DNA of 64,000 nucleotides from an uncultured Bacteroides sp. (lineage in GTDB: Bacteria > Bacteroidota > Bacteroidia > Bacteroidales > Bacteroidaceae). A program made the position numbers and the translations under genes. The stretch covers positions 1,798,001 to 1,862,000 of the forward strand of contig NZ_OY762899.1 of assembly GCF_963666545.1 (NCBI RefSeq), read 5' to 3'. Below the pieces are notes generated by a model. The model was given only the letters and a program-made list of their open reading frames with translations. It had not been told where the DNA came from and searched no databases. This document shows, piece after piece, positions 17,095-24,137 of this stretch (position 1 is its first letter; each line of letters opens with the position of its first letter).

Positions 17095-18399
17095 TTACTT
17101 TTGCTTCACCCAAATAAGTTTGGAAATATCGTATCCACGGCGTTCTGCCCGCTCTAGCAAGTGCTGCTTTATTTCATCAGCAAGAAAAGGTGTACGACTC
17201 AGAATCCATAAATAGTTATCAGAACTGCTACCGATCAGTACATAACCATAATGCTCCTTGTCGAGTTCCAACACATAATAATCACCATAGAACCACAAGA
17301 AAAAAGCAACCTTCAACCTACCGGGTTGATTGACATCAGGCAATTTCGCCTTGCCAACAGAGACTTTCCGCTTCCCGTCAAAATCATTCATATAACCACT
17401 GTTTTCTACACGGACTTTACCATCAGGCAATAACATATAGTCGGCAGTAACACCAACCATATTCCGTTCAAAGCGATGATCAAAACGAGCGATCTCATAC
17501 CACTTTCCCATGTATCTATTCAAGTCCAGCTCTGCAACCGTTTGAACGTCTATATCGGATAAGAAATCATCCATGGTAGGCGATGAAAAGGTAAAACCCG
17601 ATTCAACTAACCTCTTCGGACTTACACACTGCCCTCTCGTAATAAACTCGGCAGCCTCTCCTAACAGCAAACGAAAGAAAGAAGCAGGCATTGTAAACTT
17701 AAAGCAACGACCATGTCTCAATGCCAACTTACTCATTAGCTGAGCCTGCGTCAATATTTCAGGCGCTACCAAGTTAACCACTCCACTGATCGAAGGCGTA
17801 GCGATGATGTGCGCCATCGTTTTATTCAAATCACGAATATCAATCCATGGAAACATCTGTGTGCCGGGACCAATCGTTACAGCCATCTTCATCTGTAGCG
17901 GACGAAGCATTTGCTGCAAAGCTCCACCATCAGGAGAAAGAACCACTCCAAAACGAGTAATCACCAATCTGGTTTCCTGAGGCAATTTTGATGCTTCACT
18001 CTCCCATCGGTGACAAAGATCCGACAGAAAACCCATGCCACGTTTTGCTGAATCTTCATCAAAACATCCTTCGGTAGGATAATAGCCTACAGCAGAAGCA
18101 GAAATCAACAAAGATGGTTTCTGCTTCAATCCATTCAGTGCCTGAACAATTTTTCGGGTAACATGTATCCGGCTGCTGTAAAGTTCCTTTTTATATTCCG
18201 CTGTCCAACGATGATTGATAGAAGCCCCTGCCAGATTAATCACCACCTCACAATGAGACAATACGTGCATCAACTGTCCGGACATATTCTCCCTAAACAT
18301 CGCCCTTCCCAAGGGAACAACCTGATGTCCTTGCCCTGTGAGAAAAGCCGTAAGATGCTTACCGATAAAGCCACTAGCTCCACTGATTGCGATCTTCAT
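17095..18399 (-). CDS. Fusion: YfcH-type (TIGR01777) NAD(P)-epimerase + Blc-type lipocalin
   Basis: 434 residues in two clear parts. Residues 1-~283: an SDR-type epimerase starting 'MKIAISGASGFIGKHL', with 'VVINLAGASI', 'LISASAVGYYP' (Tyr in YYP), 'PWIDIRD' and the C-terminal DUF1731 phrase 'SPKRLVESGFTF', as in YfcH. Residues ~285-434: a bacterial lipocalin, with the GKWYEIARFDHRFERN motif at ~298-313, 'GVTADYMLLPDGKVRVENSG', 'LKVAFFLWFYGDYYVLELD' and 'YLWILSRTP', very close to Blc in layout. Blc alone is normally an outer-membrane lipoprotein that binds lysophospholipid, but here it has no signal peptide, so the whole protein should be cytoplasmic. It follows the peroxiredoxin gene by 44 bases on the same strand. 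Confidence 0.9.
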   Translation of the reverse strand: MKIAISGASGFIGKHLTAFLTGQGHQVVPLGRAMFRENMSGQLMHVLSHCEVVINLAGASINHRWTAEYKKELYSSRIHVTRKIVQALNGLKQKPSLLISASAVGYYPTEGCFDEDSAKRGMGFLSDLCHRWESEASKLPQETRLVITRFGVVLSPDGGALQQMLRPLQMKMAVTIGPGTQMFPWIDIRDLNKTMAHIIATPSISGVVNLVAPEILTQAQLMSKLALRHGRCFKFTMPASFFRLLLGEAAEFITRGQCVSPKRLVESGFTFSSPTMDDFLSDIDVQTVAELDLNRYMGKWYEIARFDHRFERNMVGVTADYMLLPDGKVRVENSGYMNDFDGKRKVSVGKAKLPDVNQPGRLKVAFFLWFYGDYYVLELDKEHYGYVLIGSSSDNYLWILSRTPFLADEIKQHLLERAERRGYDISKLIWVKQK

Positions 18400-18443
18400 A
18401 GTCGTTAAGTTTTAGCAATTAGACAGGAAATTCAATCAATCTT

Positions 18444-19004
18444 TTAGTCCAGCGTTTTAATGATTCGCAAAGCCTCCTCCACGTGTTGCTCCGCTTTCGT
18501 GAGAGAGTCAAACATAAAGACAACCTTGCCTTCTTTGTTTACCACATAAGTCACGCGGCCCGGAATTACTCCCATGGCACTAGATGGCACGCCAAACAAT
18601 TTGCGAACATTATTCCCTTCGTCACTAAGCAACGTGAAGTTCAGTTTGTATTTATTGGCAAACTCCAGATGACTCTCTACCGACTGTCCGCTGATGCCAA
18701 TAATCATCGTATTCTTATCAGCAAAGACCTCAAACTGATCACGAAAAGCACAAGCCTCCTTTGTACAACCGGGAGTATCATCTTTGGGATAGAAATAAAT
18801 CACCAGATTTTTCTTACCTAGCACGGCATCAATATCAAAAGTCTTACCGAACTGATCTTTTAACGAAAATGAAGGAACTTTACTTCCCACTCCTATTACT
18901 GTTTTCATATCTTCCTTACTTTTTGTTTGTGAATAAACATTCCCATTAAAACAAAACAAAAACGCTATCATTGATAAAATCAGACAAGATGTTTTCTTTT
19001 CCAT
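18444..19004 (-). CDS. bcp: Peroxiredoxin, BCP/thioredoxin-dependent thiol peroxidase type, exported
   Basis: 186 residues. It reduces hydrogen and alkyl peroxides using thiols. The peroxidatic Cys is in 'DTPGCTKEACAFRD', with a second Cys five residues on, the BCP/PrxQ spacing for an intramolecular disulfide. Other marks: 'PSFSLKDQFGKTF', 'VIYFYPKD' and 'GRVTYVVNKEGKV'. The first ~25 residues (MEKKTSCLILSMIAFLFCFN) form a signal peptide, whereas most BCP proteins are cytoplasmic. An internal Met33 would give a leaderless form, so export is likely but not certain. It appears to be the first gene of a two-gene operon with the epimerase-lipocalin fusion. Confidence 0.92.
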   Translation of the reverse strand: MEKKTSCLILSMIAFLFCFNGNVYSQTKSKEDMKTVIGVGSKVPSFSLKDQFGKTFDIDAVLGKKNLVIYFYPKDDTPGCTKEACAFRDQFEVFADKNTMIIGISGQSVESHLEFANKYKLNFTLLSDEGNNVRKLFGVPSSAMGVIPGRVTYVVNKEGKVVFMFDSLTKAEQHVEEALRIIKTLD

Positions 19005-19149
19005 AAATTACAAGTTTTATATCCATATATCTAATATCTTATGAAGAACAAATAGAAGATAGCAATGTTCTAGCTACTTCATTGATTATCCTATCCCGCA
19101 CCCCGGCTCGAATTGAGAAGCAACTCTCCTCCTCCCATGAAAAAACACG

Positions 19150-19305
19150 TTTTACTATCACATCTATCACACAAAACGCTGAAACATCTTACAGCAAGCC
19201 GATACAGCGTGTGATAGTAAAATATGTCTACCACGTTTTCGGGTGTTTTACTCTCACTTTTCATACTTTACTATCACACTTTCACGTTTTACTATCACAC
19301 TTTCA
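19150..19305. repeat. Five-copy TTTACTATCACA repeat family
   Basis: TTTTACTATCACA occurs at 19150-19162 and exactly inverted at 19210-19222. Three direct copies then follow in near-tandem: a degenerate one from 19247, and two identical TTTACTATCACACTTTCA copies at 19267-19284 and 19288-19305, spaced 20 and 21 bases. A spacing of about two helical turns suggests iteron-like protein binding sites. Confidence 0.8.
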
Positions 19306-19414
19306 TCGTATTACCTCGTTTCGGTAACAAGGCGCACGTGAAAGTAGTGTTTGATGCGGCAGAGTTATTAGCAAACAAAGCATGCAATAAGTGCATAAGA
19401 AAGCACCAGCTCTT

Positions 19415-19500
19415 CACTCCACGGCTGTAGTCTGTACAGACCACGAGTGTGAACTGTACGGACTACGCCCGTGGAGCGTACAGACTACACGTGTGGAGTG
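19415..19500. repeat. Imperfect 23-base inverted repeat with internal direct repeats
   Basis: The arm 19415-19437 pairs with 19478-19500 at 20 of 23 positions. Between and within them a 22-base unit is directly repeated (TGTACGGACTACGCCCGTGG and CGTACAGACTACACGTGTGG). The TGTACAG/GACTAC words appear in both orientations, so several alternative hairpins are possible. Confidence 0.75.
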
Positions 19501-19683
19501 TAGAACTGCGTTCGGGATAAGTGGTTAGAACTACCATACCCTGACAATAGTTGAGCTTTAGTTTAGATTAGTCAGAGGATAACTTACGCCATTGGCAACT
19601 AAGCTTTGCTATGTCAAGAGCACTTAATCATCAACTAGAAATCTGCACTATGCAGTTGCCTAAACTGAACGGTTCTGTTGAAG

Positions 19684-19702
19684 CAACTGCACCGTGCAGT
19701 TG
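19684..19702. repeat. Short perfect hairpin
   Basis: CAACTGCAC and GTGCAGTTG flank a single C. A related TGCAGTTGC word lies at 19651-19659, so a second pairing is possible. No adjacent gene end explains it. Confidence 0.6.
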
Positions 19703-19900
19703 AAAACAGCATGGCTATCTCATCTATCAATCATCCGAAACGAGAAATTTGAAGGTGGATGCTTTGCTTCTTTCCTTTTCGCAGCAAGCCAAAAATGGAA
19801 GAATAGAAACTTGGCAATTGTTTGTGGTTGTGGAAGTGATTACGCGCGCAGTTGTTGTACTACAACAACCATACTCTCCTTTATCTTTTTCTACTTTACT

Positions 19901-20161
19901 TTACTCTTCTAGAGAACACATTGCAACTCGTTCATTATCAGCGTTTTGTAAATGTGCGTTTTGCGTTGTTTTTGCATTGTTTTGCACATTGTTTTGCATG
20001 CTATTTTGCGCACTTTCAAACAGTTCATTCGCACTCTTTTGCATTACTTCCGAGCAAGTTATTTCAAACCCTTTTGCAGTTGAATCGGCAACTTTCGAAG
20101 TAATGATTTCCACAATTGGTGGATCCACTTCCGGTGCATACTCCTGTTGCGAATTGACCAT
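19901..20161 (-). CDS. Doubtful small hypothetical protein, 86 residues
   Basis: The frame starts MVNSQQEYAPEVDPP and ends in a Gln/Asn-rich run ('NSMQNNVQNNAKTTQNAH'). It is hydrophilic, with no signal peptide, membrane helix or known domain. The Gln/Asn run is the translation of the TTTTGCATTG-type low-complexity DNA on the other strand, so the coding look may be accidental. No promoter box was found. Listed because it is the only plausible frame in this gap. Confidence 0.25.
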   Translation of the reverse strand: MVNSQQEYAPEVDPPIVEIITSKVADSTAKGFEITCSEVMQKSANELFESAQNSMQNNVQNNAKTTQNAHLQNADNERVAMCSLEE

Positions 20162-20274
20162 AGAGACTGTATTTTTCCGTCCCGCATTAATAAAAAAGGA
20201 AACAATAAATCATCTTATAACTGATGCATTTAAAAAGACGAGCAATTCATCCCGCACACATTGCATATTATGTA

Positions 20275-20282
20275 TATATTTG
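20275..20282 (+). promoter_or_regulatory. -7 promoter box for the antitoxin gene
   Basis: TATATTTG matches TAnnTTTG and lies 28 bases upstream of the ATG at 20311, supporting that start over a longer in-frame ATG at 20224. Confidence 0.5.
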
Positions 20283-20310
20283 TAGGATAGAATCCATAAA
20301 ATTGAATGAT

Positions 20311-20625
20311 ATGAAATCGATAGTTATAAAGAAAAGAAAAAATATAGATTTACCTGTTGCGGCACTGCAAAAATTATCTGTCATGGCAGCTTCACAAGGA
20401 GAAAGCTTAAAAGCTTTTATAGAAAGACTTCTAATCGAAAAAGCCGAAAGCTTAAAAATAGAAGTTTTGACCAACCCCAGCCCAAGTGGCGACGAGTGGT
20501 TTGATGACCCTAAGAATCTAGTTGAAATTGAAAGTCGCATACAAGCTTATAAGGAAGGCAAGACAGAAGTAGCCGTTATCTTAAGAAGTACGGAGGAAAT
20601 AAAAAACTTCATAAGCAATCTCTGA
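20311..20625 (+). CDS. Type II toxin-antitoxin antitoxin (RelE/YoeB-associated type)
   Basis: 104 residues starting MKSIVIKKRKNIDLPVAALQ. The start is set at 20311 because the promoter box lies between it and the upstream ATG. The N-terminal half ('LPVAALQKLSVMAASQGESL', 'KAFIERLLIEKAE') looks like a small ribbon-helix-helix DNA-binding antitoxin. The C-terminal half ('DEWFDDPKNLVEIESRIQAY', 'KEGKTEVAVIL') resembles the toxin-wrapping tail found before RelE-like toxins in Bacteroides. Its stop is followed after one base by the ATG of a truncated toxin gene, so it is an orphaned antitoxin. The precise antitoxin family is not certain. Confidence 0.7.
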   Translation: MKSIVIKKRKNIDLPVAALQKLSVMAASQGESLKAFIERLLIEKAESLKIEVLTNPSPSGDEWFDDPKNLVEIESRIQAYKEGKTEVAVILRSTEEIKNFISNL

Positions 20626-20626
20626 T

Positions 20627-20713
20627 ATGACATATATCATAAAATTTGATGCCAAAGCAAAACAAGATATTACTGAACTTAAGAAAGTTGGCTCACGTAA
20701 GCTCAATTGGTAG
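20627..20713 (+). pseudogene. Truncated RelE/YoeB-like toxin
   Basis: A 28-residue frame starting MTYIIKFDAKAKQDITELKK, one base after the antitoxin stop. This is the N-terminus of a RelE-family mRNA interferase ('F...AKQDI..LKK'). It breaks after 'VGSRKL', where sequence related to RhuM begins, so the catalytic core and C-terminus are missing. The fragment cannot be toxic. Confidence 0.7.
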
Positions 20714-20912
20714 AATTATATCAATCGAGTAAATTCAATATCAGTGAGCATATTAAGCATATTTTTGAAGAAGGGGATTTGAGCCGTCAGTAGCAGTTGT
20801 TCGGAAATCCCGAACAACTGCTACTGACGGCAAAGATTATAATACAACCTACTATAATTATATTGTAGGCTACAGGATTAAATCACGCATTAATAAAAAA
20901 AGGAGACGGAAA
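20704..20912 (+). pseudogene. Decayed RhuM-family (virulence/Fic-associated) gene fragment
   Basis: Starting at 20704 in a different frame from the toxin remnant, the DNA translates to 'QLVELYQSSKFNISEHIKHI' then 'FEEGDLSRQ' and a stop. This matches the RhuM-family N-terminal helix-turn-helix ('QLaeLFQtsKqNISlHIknIFEEGEL') as I remember it. After a hairpin the frame resumes as 'VVRKSRTTATDGKDYNTTYY' and 'NYIVGYRIKSR', which fits the next RhuM segment. The frame changes between the halves and the C-terminal part is absent. It joins the truncated toxin directly, so a deletion has fused two genes. Confidence 0.7.
20783..20831. repeat. 22-base perfect inverted repeat inside the RhuM remnant
   Basis: Bases 20783-20804 are the exact reverse complement of 20810-20831 with a 5-base loop. 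The right arm is normal RhuM coding sequence (RTTATDG). The left arm therefore looks like a templated inverted copy of it that replaced the original codons and shifted the frame. Confidence 0.85.
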
Positions 20913-21464
20913 ATGAAACAAGCATTAGTCATCATAGATATTCAGAACGATTACTTCGAGAATGGAGCCAACCCATTAACAGGAAGTTTGCAAGCAAGTA
21001 TAAAAGCAAAGGAAATACTCGGGTTATTTCGAGAGAAAGCACTACCGATCATTCATGTTCAGCACCTTTCGACTCGTCCCGGTTCCACATTCTTTGTACC
21101 TAACACAACAGGGGTGGAAATCCATAACAATGTTTCGCCTATTGCAGGAGAAAAAGTAATCATCAAAAACTATCCCAATAGCTTTAGAGAAACAGAACTA
21201 TTGGATTACTTAACATCCAACGAAATTACAGATTTAACTGTCTGCGGCATGATGACACACATGTGCGTTGATTCCACCGTAAGAGCTGCTAAAGATTTTG
21301 GCTACACTACTACGATAATCAGTGATGCTTGTGCCACAAAAGATTTGGATATTCAAGGCAAAACGGTTGTCGCCAGTGAAGTTCAAAAAGCTTTTCTTGC
21401 CGCATTGAGCTATTTCTACGCTAGCGTAAAAACAGCTGAGGAATATGTATCAATAGGATTGTAG
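20913..21464 (+). CDS. Isochorismatase-family cysteine hydrolase
   Basis: 183 residues, cytoplasmic. The family's catalytic triad is visible: Asp9 in 'LVIIDIQNDYF', Lys85 in 'VIIKNYPNSF', and Cys118 in 'CGMMTHMCVDSTVRAAKDFG'. A cis-peptide-like 'VCGMMTH' precedes the nucleophile as usual. Members include nicotinamidases, isochorismatases and N-carbamoyl hydrolases; this form is closest to the short generic group, so the substrate is unknown. It has an AGGAG Shine-Dalgarno 7 bases before the ATG (20901-20905), unusual among its neighbours. It sits between decayed genes and may be a recent arrival. Confidence 0.9.
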   Translation: MKQALVIIDIQNDYFENGANPLTGSLQASIKAKEILGLFREKALPIIHVQHLSTRPGSTFFVPNTTGVEIHNNVSPIAGEKVIIKNYPNSFRETELLDYLTSNEITDLTVCGMMTHMCVDSTVRAAKDFGYTTTIISDACATKDLDIQGKTVVASEVQKAFLAALSYFYASVKTAEEYVSIGL

Positions 21465-21635
21465 CGTTTTCACTCTTATCACACTTTAGCAATACCAGCC
21501 TGTCTATAAGCAAATTAGTAATACAAAAAGACATCTATTAATATTGATAAATTTTGCTATGCTTCTTCTTCATTTGTGAATAATTGTCTATCTTTGTTTT
21601 AATTCAGACAATTCAGCCGACTCATTTCATCAATT

Positions 21636-21651
21636 TTGTGCAATTGCACAA
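21636..21651. repeat. 16-base perfect palindrome
   Basis: TTGTGCAATTGCACAA is its own reverse complement with no spacer, as in dimer operator sites. It lies six bases upstream of the gene remnant at 21658. Confidence 0.7.
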
Positions 21652-21657
21652 TAGCCC

Positions 21658-21774
21658 TTGGAAATACTTGAGAGAATAGCAAGAAAGGATTTGAATAGGT
21701 TGATTGAAAATAAGATACTTATAAGAGAAGGAGAAAGAAATATGGCAAAACATATATTTATTCCCGAACGTTAA
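21658..21774 (+). pseudogene. C-terminal remnant of an unidentified winged-helix-type protein
   Basis: A start-less frame reads 'LEILERIARKDLNRLIENKI' and 'LIREGERNMAKHIFIPER' before a TAA. The 'RKDLNRLIENKILIREG' phrase looks like the end of a winged helix as found at the C-terminus of Fic-domain or AAA-type proteins. Too short to assign; no upstream body of the gene is present. Confidence 0.4.
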
Positions 21775-22042
21775 GTTGTCGAAGTTATGCCGAAGTTGTC
21801 CACAGCAGAAAGTTAGTTAGTTTAGTTATTTGAAAAGAACTCTCTATCTCTACATGGAAGATAAACTTGTCTAGTATATCTGCAAATAAATGCCCGATAA
21901 GATAGCAAGATTGGTGAAATAGTTATTCTGAATCAATTTGTTTAAAAATGGTTTAAATACTATTGGGGCGTCTTGTGGACAATACAAACAAAGTAGAATA
22001 TCGGAGTTCCCTAGTAACCACTAAAAATAGATACAATAATAT

Positions 22043-23632
22043 ATGGTTGACATTTCTGATATTAGGCATCGTAGAGATAAAGACATCCAGCGATATGTGA
22101 TAGATTCTGAAGATAAATTTCAGCGATGGATCAAATATAAATTTGAAAAACAGGATGCAGATTCTCCTAAAATTATTGATTTATCTAATTGTATAATTAG
22201 AACTTCTCCGCTTCAACTCGGTGCATATGTTACCAAGTTGTACAATTTTGAAGATGCGATAATTAGTTGTGATAGTTCAGAGTATAATCAGCAAGTAAAT
22301 TATCATTTTAAATGTACAAATAGCGTATTGTATGATGCTAAATTATTTGGTGTGATTTTTAAAGAAGATGCCATCTTTAGTGGTTCTATTTTTGTGGGTA
22401 ATACAGATATGTCTAATTGCATTTTTGAAGGTCGTGTTCTTTTTGATTCTGTTACTTTTACAGATAAATGTCTAGATGATGATTCTCAATATCCTACAGG
22501 ATGTCATTTTGATTTCTCTAAATTCAAGAACTATACTAGTTTCGAAAAGAGTATTTTTAAAGTTTTTCAAGTAACATTTTATAATGCTACATTTAATGAA
22601 CTATACAGTTCATTTAGCTTTACAGGTTATGGAAATAATAACTCATTCATAAGCTATTACGGCTCTACTTTTAATTCTGGTATCCAATTTGAAAACGTGG
22701 TTTGTACTAAAAACATAAATCTTGGCAATTGTACTTTTGATGGCTCTGTTACTTTCTATGATAATACTTTTGAAGGTGACCTTTCTTTTGCAGAATCTAT
22801 ATTTAATAAGCATTTATATTTAGGCAAAGAGCAGATAGAAGGTGATGCTAATTATACATCTATTAAACGTTTGATTTTAAGAAAAACAAGAATAAATTGG
22901 AGAGCTGATTTTGAGTTTTGTAAAATTGATATACTATTTGGGTATTTCATGGATGTCCAGAAAGACTCTATTTTTCGCATTTTTAAAAGTTCTATAAATT
23001 CCGTAGATTTAACTTCTTTATGTAATAGAGGCATTGTCGTTTTTGAAGAAAACAGCGATAAAATAGAACAGTTAACTTTATATAGTGCTCTCAATATTGG
23101 GCAGATAGAAATATTGAATACTCATATAGCCAATTTATCTGACAGAAGAACGGCACAAATTCTTAAAGATTCAGCAATAAAAAGTAGCAACAAAATTGAT
23201 GCCATAAAGTATAAATCGCAAGAAATGGTTTTTTATAAACAAGAACTTAAGAGTGCAATTTTTCAGAAGACTAAAGTTTGCCGTTTGCATAAAAAAAGGC
23301 GTCCCATTGAGGAATATCTTTTGCTATTCCTTAATAAATGGTCTAATAATAATGGGCAAAGTTGGCTTTGGGGCGTTGCTTTCACTCTAATTGTGGCTCT
23401 TTTCTGGTATATATTAATAATTTTGTCTGATATTGAAAGCTATTGGTTTTATTCTACCTCTGGTGAAGTATGGAAGAATTATTTGCAGGTTCTTAATGCG
23501 CTAAATTTTAGGGATAATCCGCTTGGATTTACTTTGAATGCACTTGGTGAAACATGGTTTTTTATTTCAAAGATTTTTATTTCGTATGGTATTTACCAAA
23601 CAGTTTCTGCTTTCCGTAAATATAGGGACTAA
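22043..23632 (+). CDS. Membrane-anchored pentapeptide-repeat protein, 529 residues
   Basis: Function unknown. The N-terminal ~430 residues are rich in degenerate pentapeptide repeats, e.g. 'SVLYDAKLFGVIFKEDAIFS', 'NTDMSNCIFEGRVLFDSVTF', 'NINLGNCTFDGSVTFYDNTF', predicting a long beta-helix. The C-terminus has two hydrophobic helices, ~441-463 ('WGVAFTLIVALFWYILIILS') and ~504-523, joined by a ~40-residue loop, giving an anchor or small channel-like module. A basic stretch 'RLHKKRRP' precedes the first helix, suggesting the repeat domain is cytoplasmic. The coding DNA is visibly more AT-rich than the flanking core genes, and the neighbours are gene remnants, so transfer is likely. The pentapeptide plus two-helix layout recurs in uncharacterised accessory genes of many bacteria. 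Confidence 0.8.
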   Translation: MVDISDIRHRRDKDIQRYVIDSEDKFQRWIKYKFEKQDADSPKIIDLSNCIIRTSPLQLGAYVTKLYNFEDAIISCDSSEYNQQVNYHFKCTNSVLYDAKLFGVIFKEDAIFSGSIFVGNTDMSNCIFEGRVLFDSVTFTDKCLDDDSQYPTGCHFDFSKFKNYTSFEKSIFKVFQVTFYNATFNELYSSFSFTGYGNNNSFISYYGSTFNSGIQFENVVCTKNINLGNCTFDGSVTFYDNTFEGDLSFAESIFNKHLYLGKEQIEGDANYTSIKRLILRKTRINWRADFEFCKIDILFGYFMDVQKDSIFRIFKSSINSVDLTSLCNRGIVVFEENSDKIEQLTLYSALNIGQIEILNTHIANLSDRRTAQILKDSAIKSSNKIDAIKYKSQEMVFYKQELKSAIFQKTKVCRLHKKRRPIEEYLLLFLNKWSNNNGQSWLWGVAFTLIVALFWYILIILSDIESYWFYSTSGEVWKNYLQVLNALNFRDNPLGFTLNALGETWFFISKIFISYGIYQTVSAFRKYRD

Positions 23633-24137
23633 AATTAAAAATATGTTATTTTGAGAGGTCTTTTTGACGATAAAATTTGAGCAGTGCAAAAGCCGTTGAA
23701 TTTTCCAAAAACAGTTTATTATAATGATGTGAATAGCCCACAATCCAGATAGCCAAACAACATATCTGAAATTTGCAAAACTATGTCCGAAAGGTTATCG
23801 GAACATATTGAAGATGAGTTAAGATCTCTGTAATCGTTATTATCATTTATGAAAAAAAGAATTAACAATAATATCTCTATGATGCTTTTGCGCCAGTAGG
23901 CTTACCCACACTATAATAACGCCAATACTGCCATAATAACGCTACAATAACGCCAAGTGATGCAACAGCAAAAATAGAACCTCTTTTGTATACAGTGATT
24001 CGAAACCGTTTCTTTGTATTGTACAACATCTTGATTAACATAGTGTCTTTTGTGAATTCCTTTCAAAATTCACTATCTTTGGCTTCCGAAACAACAGCGA
24101 AAAAAACTCGCCCTTTTCTATACATAAAATATAATTT
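23633..24137. other. 505-base gap, short AATAACGCC repeats, promoter at right end
   Basis: No gene seen. AATAACGC(C/T) occurs three times at 23915, 23935 and 23946. The last 90 bases hold the promoter of the FKBP gene. The remainder is AT-rich without recognisable structure. Confidence 0.6.
24048..24081 (+). promoter_or_regulatory. Promoter for the FKBP gene
   Basis: TATCTTTG at 24074-24081 (-7) and TTTTG at 24048-24052 (-33) with a 21-base spacer. It lies about 57 bases upstream of the ATG at 24138. Confidence 0.65.

Larger units (their letters stand above)
19005..20310. other. 1.3-kb repeat-rich region with no confident gene
   Basis: Between the peroxiredoxin gene and the antitoxin gene no reading frame looks convincing except one doubtful small minus-strand frame (19901-20161). 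The stretch contains a family of TTTACTATCACA repeats, a larger imperfect inverted repeat around 19415-19500, a short perfect hairpin at 19684-19702, and low-complexity TTTTGCA/CATTG repetition around 19960-20040. It marks the left edge of an accessory region that continues to about 24130. Confidence 0.7.
21465..22042. other. 578-base gap with gene remnants
   Basis: No intact gene. It contains a 16-base perfect palindrome (21636-21651) and a 39-codon remnant (21658-21774). The rest is AT-rich with frequent stops in all frames. No promoter box for the following membrane protein gene was recognised. Confidence 0.6.

Noticed and set aside
19247..19305. Tandem repeats considered as a CRISPR array
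   Set aside because: Repeat units are 18 bases with only 2-3 bases between them, so there are no spacers, and no cas genes are near.
19749..20285. 178-residue plus-strand frame with Cys/Phe-rich repeats
   Set aside because: Its sequence is a translation of the TTTTGCATTG low-complexity stretch and it reads through the antitoxin promoter; no domain or promoter of its own.
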